Origin: G963422445 sp963422445
GTDB lineage: Bacteria > Pseudomonadota > Alphaproteobacteria > Thalassobaculales > Thalassobaculaceae
Assembly: GCA_963422445.2 (NCBI GenBank)
Contig: CAXXOV010000001.1
Location: forward strand, 363,686-427,685
DNA: 64,000 nt
Reading direction: 5' to 3'
The notes beneath the pieces were generated by a model. The model was not told the origin of the DNA. It worked only from the letters and a program-made list of their open reading frames with translations, and did not search any database. Position numbers and translations under genes: made by a program. How positions within the stretch are numbered: the stretch's first letter is position 1; every line of letters starts with the position of its first letter. This document shows positions 33,127-42,316 of this stretch, piece by piece.

Positions 33127-34934
33127 CACGACCCGTGCTCGGAGAGATCGAAGAACGCGGCATCCCCGAGACCGACTGTCGGAACGACAAGCGCCCGGTC
33201 CAGGAAATCGTTGCGGTGCTCGCAGCTCGTCTCCGCGGTCAGCAGGCAACCGTGGCAGGCGGCTCCCTGCAACAAACGCCCCTCGAACTGCGAGTTTGGT
33301 CCATGTTCCGCGCACACCGGGTCGTTGGAGCACAATCGGCCGTCGTCGACGGCGCGACGAAGATGGGCGTCGAGGCGCCGGCCCGTTTCCACCAGCCCGC
33401 CCAACGTCCCCTCGGAGTCCGACGATCCCGTGTAGATCAGGATGCCGTAACCTTCTTCACTGGCATAGACGCGTTCGCGCAAAGAGCTGGCCGGGTAGCC
33501 GCAATCGAGTGCGATCGAGGTCATCAGCATGTGCGAGAGGGAGTGGAGCATGACATAGGCCAGTCCGGGGAACCCGTCTTCGGGGCGATGGCGCTCGGCG
33601 GCCCATGCGCGCCAGCCCTCCAGAAGCCGGCGTCCGCGATCCTGGACGCCGGGTCGGGCGAGCCATTTCTCCATCGCCTCGGCCCTGAAGGAAAGAAAGA
33701 TTCCCTCGCCACGATTCTCGACCGCGGGCAGCCAGGTGATGGTTTCGGCGAGCGAGGCCCTGGCCACATCCAGGTCGAGCTCCCCGTCCTTGTCCGGGCT
33801 GATCGCCTCGAAACGGGTGAACCCGAGCAGCGCCACGACTTCGCGCAGCCGGTGCACCAGCACCAGCTTGTCGATGGCCGCGAGCAGGAGATCCTGGTCT
33901 GGATCCCAGTCCGCGCGCGCTAATGTTTCGGCAAAGAACCTGGAACGCGGATCATCTTCGCCGATGAGTTTGTCGCCCTTGTCGAGTATCTCGAACTCGG
34001 CGGTCTTGACTGGAACGTCCTCCCGCTCTCCCTCGCCGTGTAGGCGGCGGTATTCGGCGAGCACGGTCTCGTCGTCGGTGTCGGCGAACGCGGCGGCGAG
34101 CTCCGGGATCTTCCGGAAGTTCTCCAGTGCGCCCAGATCGTCGGCCGCTTTCAGCCGATCGTAATGCGCCGAGACTTTCGCGGCCAGCCCGGCGTCGAAT
34201 TCCGGCAGCGAGATGACGCTCATCGTCTGTGGGAAGTACGCGTTGCTCGCCGTGCGCACGAGCAAGCGATAGGGCTCGCCGCAGGCTTCCCGCGCGAATT
34301 GCCCGATCCACGGCCTCTTGCCTTCGCAGTGGCCGAGGGCGCCCGTGCCGGGGCCCGAGGCCTCGTAGAGCGAGCGCTCCTCGCCGCAGTCGCAAACGCC
34401 GAAGGTGTCGCCGATGTCCGCGCCCGTGCCGCGTTCCTCGAGCCAGAGCGGGCGCTCGCATGTCCTCCCGCTCCGGTGGACGAACCGGCGCCAGTCCAGA
34501 TCGTCGATATGGCCGCGTCGGCAGCCGCAGACGAACCGTACAGGGACCACCGGCTTGCGCTTGCCGTCTTCGTCGCGGAACCGGCGTCTGTCCAGGTGGC
34601 CCCATCGAACCAGTCGGCGGCGGCGCCACTGCGGGTCGCGGGGCGAGGGTCTGGCGTCCTTCACGATGAACCAGGTCGGGAATATGCGTGCGCCGACGGG
34701 CGCGGCCTGTCGGGCGTTCTCCTCGTGGCGCGGCGGCGTCCAGAGCTCAAGCGAGGGGAGGTCCAGCAACCGCCGAAGCTTGGCGGCAAGACGCGGCTCG
34801 TCGACTTTCTCCCGCCGCAGGTGGGACCAGTCCTGAAGGCCGGAGACAATGATCGAGTGGTCGGGAAGGTCGATCATCGCTCCCGGTCCGTAGGTCGTGA
34901 TCAACTGGCTCTGGCGAATTATGTTGTCGGCCAT
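33126..34934 (-). CDS. drmB: DrmB, DUF1998-domain protein of DISARM
   Basis: This 602-residue protein has a typical start (MADNIIRQSQLITTYGPGAMIDLP) and a Cys-rich zinc-like segment in the middle (RFVCGCRRGHIDDLDW, then CDCGEERSL). Its C-terminal DUF1998 portion has GLAYVMLHSLSHMLM, EEGYGILIYTGSSDSEGTLGGLV and terminal Cys clusters (CSNDPVCAEH, CHGCLLTAETSCEH). DrmA and DrmB form the core DISARM complex, which loads on unmethylated or 5'-ended DNA. It lies 7 bases after drmA. Confidence 0.9.
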   Translation of the reverse strand: MADNIIRQSQLITTYGPGAMIDLPDHSIIVSGLQDWSHLRREKVDEPRLAAKLRRLLDLPSLELWTPPRHEENARQAAPVGARIFPTWFIVKDARPSPRDPQWRRRRLVRWGHLDRRRFRDEDGKRKPVVPVRFVCGCRRGHIDDLDWRRFVHRSGRTCERPLWLEERGTGADIGDTFGVCDCGEERSLYEASGPGTGALGHCEGKRPWIGQFAREACGEPYRLLVRTASNAYFPQTMSVISLPEFDAGLAAKVSAHYDRLKAADDLGALENFRKIPELAAAFADTDDETVLAEYRRLHGEGEREDVPVKTAEFEILDKGDKLIGEDDPRSRFFAETLARADWDPDQDLLLAAIDKLVLVHRLREVVALLGFTRFEAISPDKDGELDLDVARASLAETITWLPAVENRGEGIFLSFRAEAMEKWLARPGVQDRGRRLLEGWRAWAAERHRPEDGFPGLAYVMLHSLSHMLMTSIALDCGYPASSLRERVYASEEGYGILIYTGSSDSEGTLGGLVETGRRLDAHLRRAVDDGRLCSNDPVCAEHGPNSQFEGRLLQGAACHGCLLTAETSCEHRNDFLDRALVVPTVGLGDAAFFDLSEHGS

Positions 34935-34941
34935 CGTGCGC

Positions 34942-37900
34942 CTACTCGATATCCTGACCTTCGGGGGTCTTGATGCCGAGCAGCACGCCCGGTTCGACGT
35001 CGCGCAACGAACGCGGCGCCCGGAATCGAAGCTGCGTGTCGTTGAGCACATCGCGGTCCGGGTCGATCATCTCGCGCAACAGGGGCGTGGACGTGCCGCT
35101 GTCTCGGCCCCGTGCATAGCCGAACGCCACCCCGCCCTGTCCGGCTTCGTGGGCGAGCCTCGCCCAATCGTCGACGAGGCTTTGGACGCGGTTTCCGACA
35201 TGAGCGGCGAAGCCGTCGGGAAGTCCGTCGGCATGGTTGTGCGCCCGTTCGCCCACCGCCCGGGCCAGGGCGGCGGTCTCCGTGCCGTGGTTCTCGACGC
35301 TCCCCGCCGCCAGCATCGGGGTCAGCTCCGGGACGCCGAGCCTTGCCAGGGCAACCGTGACCGCCGGCAGGGCGCGGTCCATGGCGCGCGGGGAGAACGG
35401 GGTGACGCTGGTCGCCTCGACGCCGCGATAGAAGGACTCGTGCCAGACGGCGAATCGCTCGTAGTGCGAGCGGTCGCGCGGCTTGTGGATATTGAGAAGA
35501 GTCACGACCAGACCGGGCCGTGCGGGGTCGCGGCCGACCCGGCTTGTGGCCTGGATGTACTCGGCCGTGGTCTTCGGCTGACCGGAGACAAGCATCAGGC
35601 CGAGCCGCGTAATGTCGAGACCGACGGAGATCATGTTCGTGGCCATAGCCACGTCCACATGGTCGCTGTCCGCGAAGCCGAGGGAGAGCCGACGCTTGGC
35701 TTCGGCGACATCGGCGGTCCCGACACGCGAGGTCAGCTCGACCGGCTCGAAAGCGATCTGTCGGTTGGCGAACAGTCCGTCTGCCTCGTCGAGGCGTTTG
35801 CGGTTGGCGTAGGTCAGGAGGCGGGAGCCGATCTCGTCCTCGACGATGCGCCGCGCGCTGCCCAGCTCGCGCAGGGCGTTGAAGTACGCGACGGCCGTCA
35901 TGTACGGATCGGCGGGATTGATGCCGGCGCCCCTCGCCGCGGCGTCCCAGGCGGCCTGCGCCGCGGCAATCAGCGTGATCGTGCTTCGCAGGAAGATGAC
36001 CTTCGGCCCCCGCCCCTGCGCGGCGATTCCAAGATAGAGCCGGGGGTTCACGTCCTGTTGGGGCGCCTGTTCCGCGAAGAATGAATCGCGCCGATCGATG
36101 CCCGGCGCCGGAAACACCGCGACCGAGGATCGGCCGAACAGGGCGCGAATCTGCTTTCGGGCGAGGCGTACCGTCGCGGTCGATGCAATGATCTTCGGAC
36201 GCACTTCCCTGCCGTCGATGCGGCGTCGACAGAGATGGTCCACGACCGTCTCGTACAGCCCCGCCATGGTGCCGAGGGGGCCCGAGATGAGATGCAGCTC
36301 GTCCTGGATGATGAGATCGGGCGGGCGCGGATCGTTCGGATCGCCGCCCCGGAAGAATCCCGCCGTCTCTCCGCTCCACGGCATGGCGGCGAACTTGTCG
36401 GCGGTCGCGATCATGAAGGCAGGCAGGCGTCCGTAGATAGGCTCGTCCACCGCGACGATCGGCAGGTGGCGCCTATGTCCCGCGAAGTTGCACCGCCGGT
36501 TCGCACAGCGCACCAGCAGGTTTGTCGGGCTGTCGGTATCGGGCGTGAGCCGGAAGGAATGTTTGCTGAACTTCGTGCCGCACCAGGGACACCGGTCCAG
36601 GGGCAACGGAGGGTCGCGGGACGTATCGCGGGCAAAACGCAGGGTCCGGGCGCGTGCGGTCTTGTCGGACGAATCGCCCTTCCGGCCCATGTGGTTGGGC
36701 GTCGCCGCGCGGCCCACCCAGAGCGCAATCTCGAACGGCCAGGCGCCGAGCCGGTCCGGCGCTGCCTCGCGTTCCAGCTCAAGGGCGCAGATCAGCGCCG
36801 CGGCACGCCCAAGCTGGTCAAGGGTCAGGAGCCGGAGCGTGTAGCGCATCAACACCGAGATGCCGCGATGCACGGGGTCGGGATCGCGCAGCCGGCGAAG
36901 GACCAGCGTGAACGCCGCCAGTCCGAGATAGGCTTCCGTCTTGCCGCCGCCGGTGGGGAAGAACAGGAGGTCGACAATCTTGCGCTCGATATGGGTGGGC
37001 TCGGCGATGCCGCGCAGGTTCATCAAAATGTAGGCGAGCTGAAAGGGGCGCCAAGCGGGCGGGTCTGCCGCCTCGGGCGCGATGCCCTCCTCCTGCGCCC
37101 TTCGCCGCCGGGCCGCCGCGGCCATGGCGCGGTTTGCAATGCGAAACGCGTCCAGCAGATCGGGATCATCGAGCAGGTCGATGCCGGCCTGGATGCGACC
37201 CGCCGCACGGGTGGCCCGGCTCACCAGCTCGTCGGCGACCTCCCTTCGTCGGTCCGAGAAGGCTTGTGCGTGTTCGCTCTGGCTTTCGATCCAGGCACGA
37301 TAAGCGTCGACCAGCGGGGCCAGTGAGCGCTTGGCATCCGCCGCATCGTTCAGCGCGCCCAGCGCCTCCATGCCGAACTCGACACCCGGGATATGCGACG
37401 GTTCCACACGCTCCACCACGGCCCGGGGCATCCACTCGGTATGCATCAGGCGACATTCGCCATCGGTCGTTTCGGCGCGCACGGAAACGTTGTGGCCGAC
37501 GGCGTATTCCGCCGCGTCCCGATAATGCAGGTCGGCGAGACGCTCGTCCCAGTCGTCGCTGTCGAGGCCGCGCGGATCGCGGCGCGGGACGAACGGCCCG
37601 TCCGCTTCCACGGTCATCTCGACCTGGAACGCGAAAGCGGTGTCCTGCACATCGTCGTCCTCAGCAGGCGACCTTCGATTGACGGCGAACAGGGAAACAG
37701 CGCGGATGTCGCGATTGCCTTCTGTTCCTCGTACCTGCGTTGGCCGAACCAGGCAGACAAGCTCGAGACCACCGCTCTCCGGCACGTCGAACCGAACCGG
37801 CGTTCCAATTTGAACCGACTCGAGATCGATATTGACGGTGGCTGCATGTGGTCGGCGGACCCAAGGCGCGAATCGGCGCCGGGCTGTCCCTGCGTCCGCT

Positions 37901-38334
37901 TCGCCGCCGGGTTCTTCGCTGACGTCTACGGCATCGCTCGCCGTTTCTTCTTCGGGTGTGTAGTCGCCCCAGGAAAGCGTGATACGGAGGCGTTTGGCGG
38001 CCGCGTCCACCGAAGCGCTGAGCCCCATGGACGAGGGCAGAAAGACGCGCTTGCCGCTGCCGCGCTCCGGCGCGCTTGCGTCGGCGGTGGCCTGTGTCGG
38101 CTCGGACGGCTCGTCGAGCTCTTCTTCAGCGTCCTGCGCCCGTTGCGCGTCCGGCGCGCCCGTCGGCGCCAAGAAGCCGGTCAGGTACCAGCGGGATGGC
38201 GCATGTGGCAGGCGCTCGTGTTGAAGAGCCTCGTCTCGCGGGCGCGGTCCGATCAGGTCGAGCCGCAACGCCTCCACCAGATAGTCGCGGACGGAGGCAC
38301 TGTCGCCGAAGGTGGGGGTAGGGGCCGAGCTCAT
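34942..38334 (-). CDS. drmA: DrmA, SF2 helicase of DISARM
   Basis: This 1130-residue helicase has Walker A (FFPTGGGKTEAYLG) near residue 461, DELH (IIQDELHLISGPLG) near 678, a KIIASTATVRLA motif III-like block, and helicase C motifs (ATNMISVGLDITRLGLMLV, YIQATSRVGRD). A zinc-binding segment with CPWCGTKF and CANRRCNF lies between motifs I and II. This layout is that of DISARM DrmA. The first 400 residues form the family's N-terminal domain, which contacts DrmB. The start overlaps the end of drmMI by 4 bases. Confidence 0.92.
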   Translation of the reverse strand: MSSAPTPTFGDSASVRDYLVEALRLDLIGPRPRDEALQHERLPHAPSRWYLTGFLAPTGAPDAQRAQDAEEELDEPSEPTQATADASAPERGSGKRVFLPSSMGLSASVDAAAKRLRITLSWGDYTPEEETASDAVDVSEEPGGEADAGTARRRFAPWVRRPHAATVNIDLESVQIGTPVRFDVPESGGLELVCLVRPTQVRGTEGNRDIRAVSLFAVNRRSPAEDDDVQDTAFAFQVEMTVEADGPFVPRRDPRGLDSDDWDERLADLHYRDAAEYAVGHNVSVRAETTDGECRLMHTEWMPRAVVERVEPSHIPGVEFGMEALGALNDAADAKRSLAPLVDAYRAWIESQSEHAQAFSDRRREVADELVSRATRAAGRIQAGIDLLDDPDLLDAFRIANRAMAAAARRRRAQEEGIAPEAADPPAWRPFQLAYILMNLRGIAEPTHIERKIVDLLFFPTGGGKTEAYLGLAAFTLVLRRLRDPDPVHRGISVLMRYTLRLLTLDQLGRAAALICALELEREAAPDRLGAWPFEIALWVGRAATPNHMGRKGDSSDKTARARTLRFARDTSRDPPLPLDRCPWCGTKFSKHSFRLTPDTDSPTNLLVRCANRRCNFAGHRRHLPIVAVDEPIYGRLPAFMIATADKFAAMPWSGETAGFFRGGDPNDPRPPDLIIQDELHLISGPLGTMAGLYETVVDHLCRRRIDGREVRPKIIASTATVRLARKQIRALFGRSSVAVFPAPGIDRRDSFFAEQAPQQDVNPRLYLGIAAQGRGPKVIFLRSTITLIAAAQAAWDAAARGAGINPADPYMTAVAYFNALRELGSARRIVEDEIGSRLLTYANRKRLDEADGLFANRQIAFEPVELTSRVGTADVAEAKRRLSLGFADSDHVDVAMATNMISVGLDITRLGLMLVSGQPKTTAEYIQATSRVGRDPARPGLVVTLLNIHKPRDRSHYERFAVWHESFYRGVEATSVTPFSPRAMDRALPAVTVALARLGVPELTPMLAAGSVENHGTETAALARAVGERAHNHADGLPDGFAAHVGNRVQSLVDDWARLAHEAGQGGVAFGYARGRDSGTSTPLLREMIDPDRDVLNDTQLRFRAPRSLRDVEPGVLLGIKTPEGQDIE

Positions 38335-41300
38335 GAGGCGGCCCTGAAATTCCCGGCCCGGAGGCGAACATCGCTTCCGGCCATCCGTTCCTCGGCCGCG
38401 CGCTCGGCGTTCAAGGCCAGAAGACGCGCGAGCACCTCGTTGCGGACTTCATCAGGCCAGCGGTAGCGCCAAGGCTTCTTCTTCCTGCTCCAGGCCTCCT
38501 TGTCGATCTCGTAGTCGAGCAGAAATTCGCAGCCGGTCGGGATGTCGTCCCAGCCGTAGACGTGGAGGACGGCACGGTCCATCGCCGCATGAAGCCTGCG
38601 CAGCTCAGCTATCCGCGCGTCACGCTCGTCGGGGTCGTGGAAGCGGTTGTAGGTCTTGGTCAGACCCTCGTCGTTCTCGACCATCAACGCGGCACGGAAG
38701 TCGTAGTACGCCTTGCCGGCGGCTTCGAGGTCGGGGTGGGTCTCCCAGCCGTCCGGGAAGGGGAAGTTGAAGAAGACCTTTGTTGGGTTGTAGGTAAGTG
38801 CATCAACAGATCCAAATGTAGTACCGAAAAATGCGCTCCATATTTCATGAACGCGACTCTGGAGGACAGCAAACGGTGCCATTTCATCAAACGGGAAGAC
38901 GATTAGTTTGTGAGAGAAAATGTTCTCCGAGGATACAAATGTCATCATGTGATGCATCACTGCGGCGGCGCCAGTCACCAACATTCGTTCAAGTCCTGCG
39001 GTGGAGACATACAACTCCTTGGCAAGCGAGCCGTACTGCCACCAGAACGCGGCGCGTTTCCGTCCAATGGCGTTCCTCGTGAGCTTGGCGCGGCCCGGCT
39101 TCACCCTCTCCTCGACAATCGCCAGTAGCTCCGGCCAATCCGCCGCCACCGGTTCCGGGTAGTCCAGCGGCACGATTCCACCGCGCCGCCAGTCTCGGCG
39201 CTGATCATCGGTCGCTTCCCGCCATGTCGCGCCGAGGCCCTCCCGGCGCAGCGGCCAGTCGCGAAAGTTGATGACGTAACGATGGTGTGCATGGGTGGGG
39301 CTGGTGTTGACCTCCTCGCCGCCGATATAGGGGAAGATCGCTTCCCGGTTTCGCGGGTTCTCCTCGATCATACGGCGCATTTCGGAGAGCGGAGTTGCGA
39401 CGCCCTTGCCGTCGGTGTCGTCGAAGGTGAAGCCCATGCCGAGAACATAGCTGCCCACAAAGCTCTTGCCGGCATTGGCCTCGATACGCGCCGGATCGTC
39501 GTGGCCGCCGCTGTGGAACAGAAACGCGGAGATGGTTTCAACGTCCTGGCTATCCAGGGTCCGCGGCCCGGAATAGACACCCTTGGCGCCATGGATCACG
39601 CTCACGACGACCGCTGCCTCGCCAGGCCATTTGAGCCGGCATTGAGCACGGTAGATCTCCCCGCCGTTCTTGCAAATCCAGCGCAGGCCGGTCGAACGTG
39701 TATCTCCCTGTCCGATGGTGTTCGTGGCAATGAGTCCGAGCGTGCCACACTCCCGCAAGAGGTTGAACGCCCGGCGGAAGAAATGTGCCACGAGGTCGGA
39801 GTTGCCGTGGCTTTCGGCGTGAAGCTGCTTGAGCCAGTCGGGATAGGCGGCGGCGTTTGCAGCCGCGACTGTATTCTTGCCGGCGAATGGCGGATTACCC
39901 ACGACCGCATCGAAACCCGGGTTCTCGCGGTTGAACACCTCAGGAAACTCCAGCTCCCAGTGAAAGGGTTCGACCGGCAGTCCCGTCGCCGCGCCCGACG
40001 CGGCTGCGGCTTGGCCCGCCTCAAGCAGCAGACTCGAAAATGTGAGTCGCTTGCTCTCACGCTGCTTCGGTTTCCCTCCTTCAAAGAACGCTATCAACAC
40101 GAGGTCGGCGACCTCGCGAACGTTCCCGAGTTCACGGTCGGCTTCGTCCAGAAGTTCACGCAGTTCGTGCTCGGGAGCCTCGTCGCCGAGTTCGCGGATC
40201 AATTGGCGCATCTCGGAGACTCGCGCGACATGCTTTTGTACCGCCAGGGTCTCCGTGCCGAGCTGGAACCTCGGTGCATCGGCATCCCAATGGAATCCTT
40301 CGATCTGGTTGCGGGTGAGGCCAACCAGCGAATCGCCGTGACGCAGGGTGTGATTGATGAAGGTGAACTCATGATCGCGTGCGAGCGTGACCAACCACAG
40401 CGCCAGCCGCGCGAGGTCGATGGCCATGGGATTCCTGTCGACGCCATAAAGGCAACGCTGGGCGACGAGACGCCGGGCGTGAAGCAGCTCGTCCTCGTCG
40501 GCGGGCAACTGCGGCGGCCCGCCGTGTTTGCTCCAGGCTTCGACCAGTCGCTCGGACAGTTGGCGGCACGCCTCGACCAGAAAGGCGCCCGAACCCGTCG
40601 CCGGATCGAGTACCTTGAGATCGAGAATGTCCCGTGGTCGAGCGTTCGGCCCCAAGCGTTCTAATATTGGCCGCAGGGCTTCGGAAACGATCGGCTCGGT
40701 AAGGGAGCGGGGCGTGTAATGACTTCCGGACCGCCGGCGCTCGTCAGTGGGCTGAAGAACGGGCGTTCCGCCGGGCACGATGTCTGGCGTTACATCTCGG
40801 TCTACCGCTCGTTCGAGAGCAGCCACGACATCTTCGGCCGTGGAGGCGCTGCGAAGCGCGGCGACGGCGGTGCCCGCCAGTTTCCGGTCGGTCCGATCCT
40901 GAAGCTCTCTGGCTCGTTTGCTGCCGTCCAGTTCGAGCAGGCTGTCGAGATCGACGATGACTGCGGCACCGGTGCGTTTCGGCGACGCCACGGCGATGGA
41001 GCGCCCGGTCGTCAGCTCGACGCGGAAGCCCATGACGGCCTCGTAGACCGAACCGATCTGCTCGACATCAAGCGTGCGGTAGGACAACCGCTCGCCGTCC
41101 AGCACCATGAGCGACCGCAGCACATTCCAGACGGTCGCGTCAGGGACCATGGGGATCGCCGGGGCGGCGTCCACTCCGCGACCTTCGAGGAACGGAAACC
41201 GGTCCGGATTGAACAGCGTGCCCTTGCGCGCGACGAAAGAGATCCCGGCGTGCCCGCCGCCGCCGTGGATCAGCTGGAACAAGGCCAACAGCTGTGCCCA

Positions 41301-42314
41301 GGCGCCGAAGCGCTGGTCCATGGTGTCAGGCCACGCCGCCGCATCCGCACGCAGCCGGGCGAACAGGCCGCCGAGGGAATAGTGCTGCTGGTAGACGGGA
41401 TGATCGGGCATGAGACCCCGGTCTTCGGCGTAGAGCACGAAGACCAGCCGCATCAGCGTCGTGATCAATCCTCCGTAAAGGCGATCGGGATTGCACCGCG
41501 CCAGTTCCGTGGTGGTTCCGGCGCCGCGCGCGTCCGCCGCGACGAAGCCGCGCAGAAGCTCGTGGAGGGCGGCAAGCACCTGCCGGGAAAGCCTCGTGGA
41601 GACTTCGGCCTGCGCCTCGCGGCTCCTGGCCAGAAGCGCCGGCAATCGAGCCTCGGCGTCGCCGCCGAAAAGCGCCTCTGCCGACAGCAGCATGTCGAAC
41701 GCGGCCAGGATGGGCCGGCCCGCCGACAGCGCCATCTGGGCGAACTCGAAGGTGATATGCCCGGACGACTCGCCTCGCGGCGCATGGATCAGGCGGATTT
41801 GCTCGTCGGTGCAGAGCAGGCCCGTTGGAACACCGGTTTCCCGCAGCAGGCGTTCGAATCGGGCATGACGGCTCGCATTCCAGCCGGCGCCGTCGTCGGG
41901 CCGTTGGTCGAAATCGGCGCCTTCGTCCTCCACCCGGACGAGCATCGTCCATGCCGGGTCTGTGTCCTGGTCGCCCGGTACCGCCCAGGTGGGTGCGAGC
42001 ACAACTTGCAACTCCGGCAGGGAAATCTCGAGCGTCTCCCGATGACTGGTCGCATTCACGAGGTCATCGTCCTCCCAGCCCAACCAGTCCACGAACACTC
42101 TGCGCAGGTCGGGCGCACGCCAGTGGGCCGTGGTGCCAGTCCCATCGTCCTCGAGCAGTTCGCGAAAGTCCCGCTGTCGCCCCGAGATGTTGCGGTCGGG
42201 GACCACCTGGGCGTCGACCATGACCGTCGGCGCGACCACGAGGCCCACGGGCTGAACGAAGCCCAGCCATTCCTGGTGGGCGAAGATCAGGCTGCGGCGT
42301 TCGTGATCCGCCAC
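38331..42314 (-). CDS. drmMI: DrmMI, N6-adenine DNA methyltransferase of class 1 DISARM
   Basis: This 1327-residue protein has motif I (VLDPATGSGAFLVEAC) near residue 568 and motif IV (VVGNPPFAGKNTV) near 806, the set for an N6-adenine methyltransferase with large flanking domains resembling type IIG/BREX PglX enzymes. In class 1 DISARM this enzyme marks host DNA. The N-terminal 500 residues are of the type IIG-like kind but I see no PD-(D/E)xK core. It starts 2 bases after drmD ends and overlaps drmA by 4 bases. Confidence 0.9.
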   Translation of the reverse strand: MADHERRSLIFAHQEWLGFVQPVGLVVAPTVMVDAQVVPDRNISGRQRDFRELLEDDGTGTTAHWRAPDLRRVFVDWLGWEDDDLVNATSHRETLEISLPELQVVLAPTWAVPGDQDTDPAWTMLVRVEDEGADFDQRPDDGAGWNASRHARFERLLRETGVPTGLLCTDEQIRLIHAPRGESSGHITFEFAQMALSAGRPILAAFDMLLSAEALFGGDAEARLPALLARSREAQAEVSTRLSRQVLAALHELLRGFVAADARGAGTTTELARCNPDRLYGGLITTLMRLVFVLYAEDRGLMPDHPVYQQHYSLGGLFARLRADAAAWPDTMDQRFGAWAQLLALFQLIHGGGGHAGISFVARKGTLFNPDRFPFLEGRGVDAAPAIPMVPDATVWNVLRSLMVLDGERLSYRTLDVEQIGSVYEAVMGFRVELTTGRSIAVASPKRTGAAVIVDLDSLLELDGSKRARELQDRTDRKLAGTAVAALRSASTAEDVVAALERAVDRDVTPDIVPGGTPVLQPTDERRRSGSHYTPRSLTEPIVSEALRPILERLGPNARPRDILDLKVLDPATGSGAFLVEACRQLSERLVEAWSKHGGPPQLPADEDELLHARRLVAQRCLYGVDRNPMAIDLARLALWLVTLARDHEFTFINHTLRHGDSLVGLTRNQIEGFHWDADAPRFQLGTETLAVQKHVARVSEMRQLIRELGDEAPEHELRELLDEADRELGNVREVADLVLIAFFEGGKPKQRESKRLTFSSLLLEAGQAAAASGAATGLPVEPFHWELEFPEVFNRENPGFDAVVGNPPFAGKNTVAAANAAAYPDWLKQLHAESHGNSDLVAHFFRRAFNLLRECGTLGLIATNTIGQGDTRSTGLRWICKNGGEIYRAQCRLKWPGEAAVVVSVIHGAKGVYSGPRTLDSQDVETISAFLFHSGGHDDPARIEANAGKSFVGSYVLGMGFTFDDTDGKGVATPLSEMRRMIEENPRNREAIFPYIGGEEVNTSPTHAHHRYVINFRDWPLRREGLGATWREATDDQRRDWRRGGIVPLDYPEPVAADWPELLAIVEERVKPGRAKLTRNAIGRKRAAFWWQYGSLAKELYVSTAGLERMLVTGAAAVMHHMMTFVSSENIFSHKLIVFPFDEMAPFAVLQSRVHEIWSAFFGTTFGSVDALTYNPTKVFFNFPFPDGWETHPDLEAAGKAYYDFRAALMVENDEGLTKTYNRFHDPDERDARIAELRRLHAAMDRAVLHVYGWDDIPTGCEFLLDYEIDKEAWSRKKKPWRYRWPDEVRNEVLARLLALNAERAAEERMAGSDVRLRAGNFRAAS

Positions 42315-42316
42315 GA